From Candidatus Omnitrophota bacterium (GTDB taxonomy: Bacteria; Omnitrophota; Gorgyraeia; Gorgyraeales; Gorgyraeaceae): a stretch of 33,108 nt of DNA. The stretch lies in assembly GCA_026387235.1 (NCBI GenBank), contig JAPLMD010000051.1, positions 1 through 33,108 on the forward strand, in the 5' to 3' direction. Positions 1-7,281 of this stretch are shown piece by piece. Within the stretch, counting starts at the first letter, position 1. Each line of letters opens with the position of its first letter. The notes under the pieces are model-generated. The model worked only from the letters and a program-made list of their open reading frames with translations. It was not told where the DNA came from and searched no databases. The position numbers and the translations under genes were made by a program.

Positions 1-324
1 GGTTTTTAAGAAGTTTTCAAAAGTATCTTTTGTTGATGCATCAATAGAAACCACTACACGGCTTTGTCCTTCACCAAACAGGCAGGCATCTTTTCTTATG
101 GAAGAACAAGTCGTAATCTCAAAACCAAAGTTGCGTGTCATGGCACTTTCCAGCACAGCTATAAATAATCCGCCTTCGCTTAAATTTTTAGTCTGAGATA
201 CGTCAAATTTTAATTCCTCGCCTTCCAGATGCGCATATGAAACAATATAGCTTCTGTCTATTCTTTTGAATTTTCTTCGCTCAAACTTTATATCGTCAGG
301 CTGGAATCCCTGTTTATCATCCAT
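1..324 (-). CDS. PilZ-like N-terminus joined in frame to a PurL-like C-terminal region (partial)
   Basis: The frame opens at ATG 324 and is still open at the window edge (108 codons seen). Residues 14-50 look like the start of a PilZ domain: FERRKFKRIDRSYIVSY, then DVSQTKNLSEGGL. From the SEGGLF motif onward the protein instead matches the C-terminal part of phosphoribosylformylglycinamidine synthase II: SEGGLFIAVLESAM, then FGFEITT, RKDACLFGEGQSRVVVS. PilZ domains bind cyclic-di-GMP; PurL makes formylglycinamidine ribonucleotide in purine synthesis. The two families share the SEGGL word, exactly where the switch occurs, so this may be a recombination scar or an assembly join rather than a working fusion. 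No clear ribosome-binding site precedes ATG 324. The gene follows tRNA-Pro. Family assignments are from recalled motifs. Confidence 0.6.
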   Translation of the reverse strand, partial: MDDKQGFQPDDIKFERRKFKRIDRSYIVSYAHLEGEELKFDVSQTKNLSEGGLFIAVLESAMTRNFGFEITTCSSIRKDACLFGEGQSRVVVSIDASTKDTFENFLKT

Positions 325-347
325 GATAACAGCGCCTTTTTATTTTT

Positions 348-424
348 TGGTCGGGACGGCTGGATTCGAACCAGCGACCCCCTGAACCCCATTCAGGTGC
401 GCTAGCCATCTGCGCCACGCCCCG
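348..424 (-). tRNA. tRNA-Pro (anticodon GGG)
   Basis: The 77-nt gene folds as a full cloverleaf on the minus strand. Its acceptor stem is CGGGGCG paired with CGTCCCG, with A73 and an encoded CCA end. The D stem is GCGC/GCGC, the anticodon stem CCTGA/TCAGG holds loop ATGGGGT, and the T arm is GCTGG-TTCGAAT-CCAGC. The loop gives anticodon GGG, which reads CCC and CCU. The C1-G72 pair with A73 is the usual bacterial tRNA-Pro identity pattern, and the anticodon arm closely resembles that of E. coli tRNA-Pro(GGG). Confidence 0.97.
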
Positions 425-445
425 GACCAAATTTCATGCTTAAAA

Positions 446-474
446 ATTATACCATACCCGGAGCGTGATTTCAA
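446..474 (-). promoter_or_regulatory. Sigma70-type promoter for tRNA-Pro
   Basis: On the minus strand TTGAAA (474-469) and TATAAT (451-446) are separated by 17 bp, and a TG dinucleotide one base upstream makes an extended -10. Expected initiation is near 439, about 15 nt before the tRNA. The -35 box spans the gpsA stop region, so the tRNA can be transcribed independently of gpsA. Confidence 0.75.
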
Positions 475-475
475 A

Positions 476-1465
476 TCATTCGGCTTTTGGCTCTCTACTC
501 ATCAATTCATTGACTGCCAAAAGAGGAGATTTATTTTCAAATAAAACCGCATGCACCTGCTGGGTAATGGGTAATTCCACATTATATTTTTTGCCAAGCT
601 CCACTGCGGCGGCCGAAGTCCACGCGCCTTCTATTTCCATAACGCTTTTATTTAAAAGCAATTCCGGCTTACTGCCTTTTCCAACCTCTACGCCAAATCT
701 ATGATTCCTGCCTTCAGGACTAACGCAGGTAGTAATCATATCCCCTAATCCGCTCAACCCCTGAAAAGTATCTCTGGAAGCGCCCATTGCGCAGCCGAGA
801 CGAGTCATCTCCGCAAGCCCTCTCGTGAGTATGGCTGCTTTTGTATTTGCCCCGAACCCAAGCCCGTCTGAAATGCCGGACGCAATCGCTATTATATTTT
901 TAAGAGCTCCGCCCAGCTCAACTCCTACCAGGTCTTTATTAGTGTAAACCCTGAATCGCTCTGTCCTGAATATGTCGCTGACCCTTCTGGCAAAGATATC
1001 ATCCACTGAAGCTACGACTACAGCTGTCGGAATCCCCCGGGCAACTTCAGGAGCAATGCTGGGACCGGATAAAACAGCTATCTCCGCGCCCCCTAGAACT
1101 TCTCCGGCAATCTCGCTCATTCTTTTCAAAGACCTTTCTTCTATTCCTTTTACAACGCTTACAAAACCAGCCTGCGATTCTTTTAACATCTTTTTATTTT
1201 TTGTGATCACGTCCCTGAAAAATCTGGACGGTATCGCAAGGACTATGATATTAGCGTCTTCGCACGCAGTATACATTTCGCTGGTAAGCCGGATGGTTTT
1301 TTGAACCTTAAAACCTGGCAGGAATTTTTTATTTTCTCCGTCCTGTTTTATAGCCTCTATATCTTCCTTGAAAGCTCCCCAGAGAGAAACATCAAAACCT
1401 TTACTTTTCAACAGAATGGCTAACACAGTCCCCCATCCGCCATCACCTAAAACTGATATTTTCAA
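476..1465 (-). CDS. gpsA: Glycerol-3-phosphate dehydrogenase [NAD(P)+]
   Basis: It reduces dihydroxyacetone phosphate to sn-glycerol-3-phosphate, the backbone for phospholipids, in the cytoplasm. Visible motifs are the N-terminal dinucleotide-binding GDGGWGT, the SGPSIAPEVARGIPTAV segment, the catalytic-lysine region GVELGGALKNIIAIASG and the LSGLGDMITTC...RNHRFG substrate loop. The 329-residue length is normal for the family. I chose TTG 1465 as start because GGAGG lies five bases upstream and the protein then begins directly at the Rossmann strand (LKISVLG). The ATG at 1519 would add 18 atypical residues and lies upstream of the likely transcription start. The gene has its own promoter and stands apart from its neighbours. 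Confidence 0.95.
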   Translation of the reverse strand: MKISVLGDGGWGTVLAILLKSKGFDVSLWGAFKEDIEAIKQDGENKKFLPGFKVQKTIRLTSEMYTACEDANIIVLAIPSRFFRDVITKNKKMLKESQAGFVSVVKGIEERSLKRMSEIAGEVLGGAEIAVLSGPSIAPEVARGIPTAVVVASVDDIFARRVSDIFRTERFRVYTNKDLVGVELGGALKNIIAIASGISDGLGFGANTKAAILTRGLAEMTRLGCAMGASRDTFQGLSGLGDMITTCVSPEGRNHRFGVEVGKGSKPELLLNKSVMEIEGAWTSAAAVELGKKYNVELPITQQVHAVLFENKSPLLAVNELMSREPKAE

Positions 1466-1487
1466 TGTAACCTCCAGAATTGACTTA

Positions 1488-1516
1488 AGTTTATCATATG
1501 GCAATAAGGTAGTCAA
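1488..1516 (-). promoter_or_regulatory. Sigma70-type promoter for gpsA
   Basis: TTGACT (1516-1511) and TAAACT (1493-1488) are spaced by 17 bp on the minus strand. Initiation near 1481 would leave a leader of about 16 nt containing the GGAGG ribosome-binding site and then TTG 1465. This placement argues against translation from ATG 1519. Confidence 0.75.
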
Positions 1517-1548
1517 CATGTGATTAATTCGTAACTGATGCGCTCATT

Positions 1549-1589
1549 AAAAAAACCCCGGCCTTTTATCTATCAAAAAGACCGGGGTT
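1549..1589 (-). terminator. Intrinsic terminator after the 1631-1993 gene
   Basis: A 14-bp stem with one mismatch joins AACCCCGG (1554-1561) plus CTTTT to its complement at 1576-1589, around an 8-nt loop. On the minus strand the stem is followed by a run of T residues (1555-1549). It lies about 40 nt past the stop of the upstream gene and just before the gpsA promoter, separating the two transcription units. Confidence 0.85.
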
Positions 1590-1630
1590 GACCAAGGAGT
1601 AAAGCTTGAAACTATAGTACCACCCCCTTA

Positions 1631-1993
1631 TTAAGATGTATGTGTGTATAAAAAATCCACTTCAAAAGAATGTTTGAATGCCACCGAATAAATATCACAG
1701 CCAGTCACCGCATAAAACTTCCCTATAACATCGCATATAAACATGTCTTTATTGAGCTTAGTATCGCGCTTTTTAATAATAAAAACATGCCTTTTATTAG
1801 CATTCAGCCCTACGGTCTTTTTCCATTTTAACAGTTCTTCTAGATTGTTAAATTTATTGCGGGCGCCTATTATATAGATAGAATGCCTCTGGGTAGTAGT
1901 GGTAACTCCGTTTCTATCGAATGTCTCGGAGACATAGAGGTCTTTTCTTTTTTTATTCCCTGAGGTTATGTTTTTAAAAAGCAGTTCTCTCAT
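1631..1993 (-). CDS. Hypothetical protein, 120 residues, monocistronic
   Basis: I do not recognise a named domain. The protein is soluble-looking, basic in its first half (GNKKRKDL) and contains TTTTQRHSIYIIG and a hydrophobic/aromatic C-terminal half (FICDVIGKFYAVTGCDIYSV, then AFKHSFEVDF). It has no signal peptide or membrane segment. ATG 1993 is preceded by AGAGG at a suitable distance. Its setting is clearer than its function: a perfect consensus promoter lies upstream and a strong intrinsic terminator downstream, so it is transcribed alone and probably strongly. The 5' leader is about 70 nt and AT-rich, and carries a second copy of the ribosome-binding-site segment. No partner is suggested by its neighbours lspA and gpsA. 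Confidence 0.8.
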   Translation of the reverse strand: MRELLFKNITSGNKKRKDLYVSETFDRNGVTTTTQRHSIYIIGARNKFNNLEELLKWKKTVGLNANKRHVFIIKKRDTKLNKDMFICDVIGKFYAVTGCDIYSVAFKHSFEVDFLYTHTS

Positions 1994-2059
1994 AATAACC
2001 TCTTTTAATTAAACTTTTTAAATCTATTTAATACAAGAATAAAAAAAATAACCTCTTTT
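1994..2059 (-). repeat. 13-bp direct repeat duplicating the ribosome-binding site in a leader
   Basis: AATAACCTCTTTT occurs at 1994-2006 and again at 2047-2059 (plus-strand reading). On the minus strand each copy gives AAAAGAGGTTATT. The proximal copy is the ribosome-binding site of the 120-residue gene. The distal copy lies near the start of the leader and is not followed by a start codon. The function is unknown; it could be a ribosome standby site or chance in AT-rich DNA. Confidence 0.6.
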
Positions 2060-2070
2060 TTCTTACTTAA

Positions 2071-2099
2071 ATTATATCACATATTTAAATTTTTGTCAA
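2071..2099 (-). promoter_or_regulatory. Perfect-consensus sigma70 promoter
   Basis: TTGACA (2099-2094) and TATAAT (2076-2071) are separated by exactly 17 bp on the minus strand, matching the full consensus. The -35 and spacer overlap the last codons of lspA (stop at 2077). Initiation near 2064 gives a leader of roughly 70 nt to ATG 1993. Confidence 0.88.
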
Positions 2100-2589
2100 A
2101 TTTGGCAAAAGAAATGATAAGTAATGCAGTTCCTATTGTAATAGATGAGTCTGCGAAATTAAAAACAGGCCATATTCTAACATCAATAAAATCAATGACA
2201 TATCGCAATCTGGCTCTGTCTATCAGATTGCCAAGGGCTCCTGATATTATGAGGATAAGGCTGAAATTAAAAAAGGAACTGCCAAAAAATTTGTCATTCC
2301 TGATAGCCTTCAAAAGAATAGCCCCTACTATTATTACGGCAATCACAGATACCGTAATAAAAAAGTAAGTGCTGTTTTTGAAAAGCCCAAACGCAGCGCC
2401 TGTATTTTTTACAAACGTCAGATGCAGGACATATTTTATTATAGGTATAGACTGGCCCGGAGATAATTTTGAAGAAACAACTGTTTTGGAAACCTGATCT
2501 ATAAGGAGGATTGAAAGAATTGAAAGGATACTTACGATACTACTTTTTCTTTTCCTCTTCTGACTTGCATTGTATGCAATATTTGGCAT
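2077..2589 (-). CDS. lspA: Lipoprotein signal peptidase (signal peptidase II)
   Basis: It is an inner-membrane aspartic protease that removes the signal peptide from diacylated prolipoproteins. It shows the conserved motifs in order: DQVSK (31-35), KNTGAAFGLF (61-70), GALGNLIDRARLRYVIDFIDV (residues 117-137, catalytic Asp133) and VFNFADSSITIG (catalytic Asp147). Four hydrophobic segments are present, and the 170-residue length is normal. With ATG 2589 the gene overlaps the DksA-like gene by 50 nt and I see no good ribosome-binding site. I found no ATG, GTG or TTG closer to the first membrane segment, so the exact N-terminus is uncertain. It appears to be the last gene of the long dcw-to-lspA run. 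Confidence 0.95.
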   Translation of the reverse strand: MPNIAYNASQKRKRKSSIVSILSILSILLIDQVSKTVVSSKLSPGQSIPIIKYVLHLTFVKNTGAAFGLFKNSTYFFITVSVIAVIIVGAILLKAIRNDKFFGSSFFNFSLILIISGALGNLIDRARLRYVIDFIDVRIWPVFNFADSSITIGTALLIISFAKFDKNLNM

Positions 2590-2911
2590 AAGGAACTGCG
2601 CTAAGGCGTTTTTGAGGTATCTTCTTGCTACAAGAGATGCATAGTCCGAATTTACCCTCTTCCATGCGCTTCAATGCATCATCGATCTCGTATATAATCT
2701 CCTGCTCTTCGCCGGCAATATTCAAGCTCAGTTCTCTGTCATAGCTATCGCTTGCCATATCCGCCATGTGAAAGCTGTAACCGGATAAATCCCCCGACGA
2801 TTCTTTCTGGGATTTCAGGCTCTCCTTGGCTATATGATTTATATCGCCATTGATTGTTTCTCTCACCTTTATTAAAAGCCTCTTGTATTTTGCCAGTTCT
2901 AACTTAGTCAT
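2540..2911 (-). CDS. TraR/DksA family C4 zinc-finger protein
   Basis: The C-terminus has the four-cysteine zinc finger of the DksA/TraR family: CISC at 91-94 and CIQC at 112-115, with LSAVPYAKYC between. The preceding segment GEEQEIIYEIDDALKRMEEG is the family's helical region. DksA proteins enter the RNA polymerase secondary channel and act with ppGpp. At 123 residues it is closer to the short YocK/TraR-like members than to E. coli DksA (151), so I do not assign the dksA symbol. The start ATG overlaps the ileS stop as ATGA, implying translational coupling. Placement between ileS and lspA recurs in other bacteria as I recall. Confidence 0.88.
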   Translation of the reverse strand: MTKLELAKYKRLLIKVRETINGDINHIAKESLKSQKESSGDLSGYSFHMADMASDSYDRELSLNIAGEEQEIIYEIDDALKRMEEGKFGLCISCSKKIPQKRLSAVPYAKYCIQCKSEEEKKK

Positions 2912-5688
2912 TTTGTTTTATCCTCCGTTACAACATCGATGCATCTCTCGCAAAGTGTTGGATTGTTTCTATCCTCTCCAACTAACGCGCTCCAGTTCCA
3001 GCAACGGCTGCATTTTTTACCGCCTGCCTTCGTAACCTGGATATATTTTTTATCTCCTATTGCAATCTCTACCTGCGAGACTATGAATATATAACGTAAA
3101 ATTGCCTGGTAACTATTTAAGAATTCGTATTCTTCTGTGTCGGCTGTAACCAGCTTCACTTTAGCTTCAAGAGGACTGCCTATTAATTTAGCGATCCTTT
3201 TTTCTTCAAGGGCTTTTAAAACATCTTCCCTCAGCTGTATCAACCTCTGCCATCTGGCCTCGAGCTCAGTATCAATCAGATTGCTCTCTAGCTTCGGCCA
3301 ATCCGCAAGATGCACCGAGCCAGCTTTATTAAAATAACCCCATATCTCTTCTGCTGTAAACGGAATTATAGGAGCCATCTGCCTTGTGAGAACACTTAAA
3401 ATTTTATAAAGAGCTGTCTGGCCGGACCTCCTGGCCTTTGAACTAGCCCCAAAAGTATACAACCTATCCTTTAAAATATCAAGATAAAAATTTGACATGT
3501 CAAGTATGCAGAATTTATAGATGGAACTCGCGGCTTCATGAAACATAAACTTTTCAAATGAATCCGTAACTTCCTTGAGAACGGAATTCAGCCTGGAAAA
3601 AGCCCACCTGTCAATCTCAAACAAATCCTTGTTGGCTACTGAGTCTTTTTCCGGGTCAAAATCATAAAGATTGCCGAGAAGGTATTTCGCGGTATTCCTG
3701 AATTTACGATACGCTTCCACGGTGCGGTCTAAAATCTCTTCCGAAACCCTGACATCGTCAAAATAAGACGACGAACTTACCCAGAGCCTCAGTACGTCCG
3801 CGCCTTTTTTAGAAATTATTTCCTGCGGACTTACCACGTTGCCGGCTGATTTTGACATCTTCTTGCCTTCGCCATCTACTACAAAACCATGCGTAAGCAC
3901 GTTCTTGAACGGGGATTTTGCCTCAATTCCCATCCCGATCAAAATAGAAGTCTGGAACCAGCCTCTGTGCTGATCGCTGCCTTCCAGATACAGATCAGCA
4001 GGGAAACCAAGCCCCTTATTTATCCTGAGGACTCCCTGATGACTCGCGCCTGATTCAAACCAGACGTCAAGTATGTCTGTTTCCTTTTTGAATTCATTGC
4101 CGCCGCACTTTTTACATTTGAAGCCATCCGGCATGAAACTCTTTGCGTCTTTAGAAAACCAGGAATCAGAACCCAGGCTGCCGAAAATATCTTCTATGTT
4201 TTTCATCACCCGGCTGTCTATCACTTCTGAATTACATGAAACGCAATATAAAATAGGTATGGGCACGCCCCAGTAGCGCTGCCTTGAAAGGCACCAGTCA
4301 GGCCGCAGCTCTATCATGCTGGAGATGCGTTTTTCGCCTGCATCAGGTATCCATTTTACGCTCTTTATTTCATCTAGAGTTTTCTGCCTCAGGCCGAGTC
4401 TATCTACCCCAAGGAACCATTGTTTTGTGGCGCGGAATAAAAGCGGCGAATGGCAGCGCCAGCAATATGGATACGAATGTTCCGTCCTCGCTGATATCAA
4501 AAGGGCTTTTTTATCCGACAGGATCTTTAAGACAATATCATTGGCCTCCAATATCGGCTTGCCTACGATTTCATCGGGAACTTCGAATGAATCTATTTTT
4601 TTAAACCTGCCCTTTTCATCCACAGGCATGACAATCGGCAGATTATACTTTAATCCGACTTCATAGTCTTCCTGGCCATGGCCCGGGGCAATGTGAACGC
4701 AGCCTGTTCCATCTTCATTTGAAACATAATCCGCCAATACAACCTTTGAGGAGCGGTTTAAAAAAGGATGGCTAGCTGTCATGCCTTCTAATTCTCTGCC
4801 TTTTACTGTTTTTACGACGTTGCCGCTTACGCCGAGTTTTTTAAGCACGGTTTCCAGGAGGTCCTGGCACAATATTAAAGTTCCATGGCTATCGGTTTCG
4901 ACAAACACGTATGCGAGGTCAGGATGAACAGCTATTGCCACGTTTGAAACAAGCGTCCAAGGCGTAGTTGTCCAGACGAGAAAAAATAACTCACCTGGCC
5001 CACCTGTCAGGTGAGCCAATTGGCTCACCTGACAGGTGGATTCGGTATGAAATCTAACATATATAGACGGGGAGGTATGATCTTCGTATTCAACCTCAGC
5101 CTCTGCAAGAGCGGTTTCGCATTTTGCACACCAGTTTATAGGCTTAAGGCCCCGATAAATAAAGCCGCCCTGCACGAGTTTATTGAAACTCGCCACTACC
5201 GCCTTTTCGTATTCCGGTTTAAGGGTAAGATACGGATTATCCCAATCCCCGAAAACCCCAAGTCTTTCAAATTCAGCCTTCTGGATTTCTACAAATTTCA
5301 TTGCGAATTCATGCGCCATTTTTCTGAACCTTACCTGATCCACGTCGTGCTTTGTCTTTTTCATTTCCTTAAAAAGCTGATGCTCAATAGGCATGCCGTG
5401 GCAATCCCATCCTGGGACATAGGGCGCGTCATACCCTCGCATTGTTTTAAACTTTATGACTATATCTTTAAAGGTTTTATTCAAAGCGTGGCCTATGTGG
5501 ATATTCCCATTCGCGTATGGCGGGCCGTCGTGGAGTATGTATTTCGGCTTGCCTTTCTGCTTTTCCCTTATCATTTTATAAAGATCCATCTTTTCCCATT
5601 TTTCGAGAATGACAGGTTCTTCATCAGGAAGATTGGCCTTCATCGGAAAATCAGTCCTGGGCAGATTTAAAGTATTCTTATATTCCAT
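2908..5688 (-). CDS. ileS: Isoleucine-tRNA ligase carrying an in-frame palindromic insert
   Basis: It charges tRNA-Ile and edits misactivated valine. Class I signatures are PPYANGNIHIGH (56-67) and GEGKKMSKSAGN (KMSKS near 610-614). The editing-domain motif VWTTTPWTL lies near 238-246, the anticodon-binding domain follows, and a C-terminal zinc ribbon shows CSRCW...CERC. The length of 926 residues is normal. Residues 217-230 (STCQVSQLAHLTGG) are encoded by a perfect 40-bp palindrome, sitting between the YVRF strand and the editing motif, at a point where the family varies in length. The frame is intact, so the enzyme is probably functional. The gene starts one base after the mtnP stop and ends in an ATGA overlap with the DksA-like gene. 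Confidence 0.97.
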   Translation of the reverse strand: MEYKNTLNLPRTDFPMKANLPDEEPVILEKWEKMDLYKMIREKQKGKPKYILHDGPPYANGNIHIGHALNKTFKDIVIKFKTMRGYDAPYVPGWDCHGMPIEHQLFKEMKKTKHDVDQVRFRKMAHEFAMKFVEIQKAEFERLGVFGDWDNPYLTLKPEYEKAVVASFNKLVQGGFIYRGLKPINWCAKCETALAEAEVEYEDHTSPSIYVRFHTESTCQVSQLAHLTGGPGELFFLVWTTTPWTLVSNVAIAVHPDLAYVFVETDSHGTLILCQDLLETVLKKLGVSGNVVKTVKGRELEGMTASHPFLNRSSKVVLADYVSNEDGTGCVHIAPGHGQEDYEVGLKYNLPIVMPVDEKGRFKKIDSFEVPDEIVGKPILEANDIVLKILSDKKALLISARTEHSYPYCWRCHSPLLFRATKQWFLGVDRLGLRQKTLDEIKSVKWIPDAGEKRISSMIELRPDWCLSRQRYWGVPIPILYCVSCNSEVIDSRVMKNIEDIFGSLGSDSWFSKDAKSFMPDGFKCKKCGGNEFKKETDILDVWFESGASHQGVLRINKGLGFPADLYLEGSDQHRGWFQTSILIGMGIEAKSPFKNVLTHGFVVDGEGKKMSKSAGNVVSPQEIISKKGADVLRLWVSSSSYFDDVRVSEEILDRTVEAYRKFRNTAKYLLGNLYDFDPEKDSVANKDLFEIDRWAFSRLNSVLKEVTDSFEKFMFHEAASSIYKFCILDMSNFYLDILKDRLYTFGASSKARRSGQTALYKILSVLTRQMAPIIPFTAEEIWGYFNKAGSVHLADWPKLESNLIDTELEARWQRLIQLREDVLKALEEKRIAKLIGSPLEAKVKLVTADTEEYEFLNSYQAILRYIFIVSQVEIAIGDKKYIQVTKAGGKKCSRCWNWSALVGEDRNNPTLCERCIDVVTEDKTK
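5000..5039. repeat. Palindromic element family A, copy 1 (inside ileS, translated)
   Basis: This is a perfect 40-bp palindrome: the left arm CCACCTGTCAGGTGAGCCAA is exactly the reverse complement of the right arm. Each arm also contains a small nested palindrome, CACCTGNCAGGTG. It shares 36 of 40 bases with the core of the murB-ddl copy. Two of the four differences are paired (T-A versus C-G), preserving the stem. On the minus strand it is read in frame as part of ileS without a stop. A further CTCACCTGG lies just outside at 4990-4998. Confidence 0.92.
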
Positions 5689-5689
5689 A

Positions 5690-6541
5690 TCACACGTATT
5701 TTCCTATTATTATACTCAGTTTTTCTTTTGTGTTTTCCGGTATCAATTTTTTGTCAGTTACTATAGCATATTTAAGGGCTTCCCTGCAACCGCATTTTCT
5801 CTTTTTGGAAAGCTGCGGTACCACCTCTTTTATCAAATTCTTCGCGGTATCGACATTTTTTAGTAAATTTCCCACGACCATTTCTATATTTACGTCTTCT
5901 TCGTACCAGCAGTCATAATCTGTCACCATGGCAATAGTCGCGAAACACATTTCTGCTTCTCTGGCAAGCCTTGCCTCAGGCATGTTGGTCATGCCTATAA
6001 TATCCATTCCCCAGCTTTTGTACAGATGAGATTCTGCTCTTGTGGAAAAAGCCGGGCCTTCCATATTAAGGTACGCACCTTTATCATGTATCGTAAGCCT
6101 GAGTTTCCTGCCCGCATCGTAAATTATTTTTCTCAGCTCGCTGCATACAGGATCCGCGAAACTTACATGCGCGACTATGCCCTGGCCGAAAAACGTGGTC
6201 TTGCGCGCCTGATTAGTCCTGTCCACAAACTGGTCCGGAAGCACGATGTCCAGAGGCTTTAATTCTTTCTTGAAGCTTCCGACTGCTGAGATAGATATCA
6301 ACTGTTCCACGCCGAGCTTTTTCATGGCGTATATATTTGCCCTGTAATTAAGCTCTGAGGGTAAAATCGTATGGCCTCTTTTATGCCTGGCGAGAAATGC
6401 CACCTCTACGCCTTCTAAGTTCCCGATGATAAAATTATCGGAGGGATTGCCGAAGGGCGTTTCCATTGCAATTTCCTTTATATCCTTTAATGCGTCTATC
6501 TGATACAATCCGCTACCGCCAATTACCCCTACTTTCGGCAT
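5690..6541 (-). CDS. mtnP: S-methyl-5'-thioadenosine phosphorylase
   Basis: It cleaves methylthioadenosine, the by-product of polyamine synthesis, with phosphate to adenine and methylthioribose-1-phosphate. Visible features are the N-terminal GVIGGSGLY, the RHKRGH loop (52-57), the SAVGSF segment (85-90), NMEGPAFSTRAES (159-171) and NMPEARLAREAEMCFATIAMVTDYDCW with Asp208 and Asp210 near the base. The 283-residue length fits the MTAP branch better than purine nucleoside phosphorylase I. AAGGAG stands seven bases before ATG 6541, and the gene overlaps the proC end by 13 nt. I see no other methionine-salvage gene nearby. Confidence 0.93.
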   Translation of the reverse strand: MPKVGVIGGSGLYQIDALKDIKEIAMETPFGNPSDNFIIGNLEGVEVAFLARHKRGHTILPSELNYRANIYAMKKLGVEQLISISAVGSFKKELKPLDIVLPDQFVDRTNQARKTTFFGQGIVAHVSFADPVCSELRKIIYDAGRKLRLTIHDKGAYLNMEGPAFSTRAESHLYKSWGMDIIGMTNMPEARLAREAEMCFATIAMVTDYDCWYEEDVNIEMVVGNLLKNVDTAKNLIKEVVPQLSKKRKCGCREALKYAIVTDKKLIPENTKEKLSIIIGKYV

Positions 6542-7281
6542 GCCATTTCTCCTTTTGTAATATTAGAAGATTTAAGTAAAGCTGATTTGACTGCTTGCTT
6601 TATGATACCTTCTATTTTTTTGCTTTTAAATACTTTCAGGGCGGCTTCTGTGGTGCCGCCTTTGGACGCGACCTTTTTGACAAATTCTTCCATAGACAGA
6701 TCATCATGACAGGCAATTTCCGCGGCGCCTATAAAAGTAGCCTTCGCGAGTTTTATCGCCAGGCCTTTCCCAAGCCCGCTTGCCTCGCCTGCCTTAGCCA
6801 ATAAATGCGTAAATAAGAAATAATACGCAGGCCCGCTGCCGCTCACAGCAGTAATAGCGTCCATCATGCTTTCTTTGACCTCCACCACATCTCCGACTTT
6901 TAAAAAAATCCCGAAAGTTATTTTTAAATCACTAGGCCTGGAGAATCTGCCGCGGGTAATCGCGGAAATGCCTTTCCCAACCATGGCAGGCATGTTGGGC
7001 ATCACTCTGATTACCCTTACTTTACCTAAAGCCTTTTCTATGGATGATGTGGTTACGCCTGCGGCTATGGAAATCATGAGTTTTTCTTTAACGTAAGGCT
7101 TTATTTCTTTCAGAACTTCTGCCATATCCTGCGGTTTTACAGCCAGGATAATGATATTTGAGCGCTTCGCGACAGTGACATTATCAGAGATGCGCTTATT
7201 CTTATCGCTTAAAAGGACCCTGTCTTTAATGCGCGACGCTATTGCCATTCCCATATTGCCTGCGCCGATTATACCAATCAT
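6529..7281 (-). CDS. proC: Pyrroline-5-carboxylate reductase
   Basis: It catalyses the last step of proline synthesis, NAD(P)H-dependent reduction of pyrroline-5-carboxylate. The Rossmann motif GIIGAGNMGMAIASR starts the protein. ILAVKPQDM, IRVMPNMPAMVGKG, VSGSGPAYYF and ASKGGTTEAALKVF are the family signatures in order. I chose ATG 7281 rather than GTG 7287. ATG 7281 has AAGGAG five bases upstream, and it overlaps the ftsA stop as ATGA. The resulting 250 residues are slightly short of the usual 260-270, which is still within range. Its position directly after ftsA is where ftsZ is commonly found. Confidence 0.93.
   Translation of the reverse strand: MIGIIGAGNMGMAIASRIKDRVLLSDKNKRISDNVTVAKRSNIIILAVKPQDMAEVLKEIKPYVKEKLMISIAAGVTTSSIEKALGKVRVIRVMPNMPAMVGKGISAITRGRFSRPSDLKITFGIFLKVGDVVEVKESMMDAITAVSGSGPAYYFLFTHLLAKAGEASGLGKGLAIKLAKATFIGAAEIACHDDLSMEEFVKKVASKGGTTEAALKVFKSKKIEGIIKQAVKSALLKSSNITKGEMACRK

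Noticed and set aside
1466-1519. Longer gpsA starting at ATG 1519
   Set aside because: The -10 and -35 boxes of the gpsA promoter fall within it, the added 18 residues are atypical, and TTG 1465 has a strong GGAGG.
2000-2064. Riboswitch in the leader of the 120-residue gene
   Set aside because: The leader is AT-rich and I see no stable stem or known aptamer core.
5011-5670. Plus-strand open frame of 219 codons opposite ileS
   Set aside because: It is antisense to conserved ileS motifs, has no recognisable domain, and opens through the palindrome; it is a shadow of the real gene.
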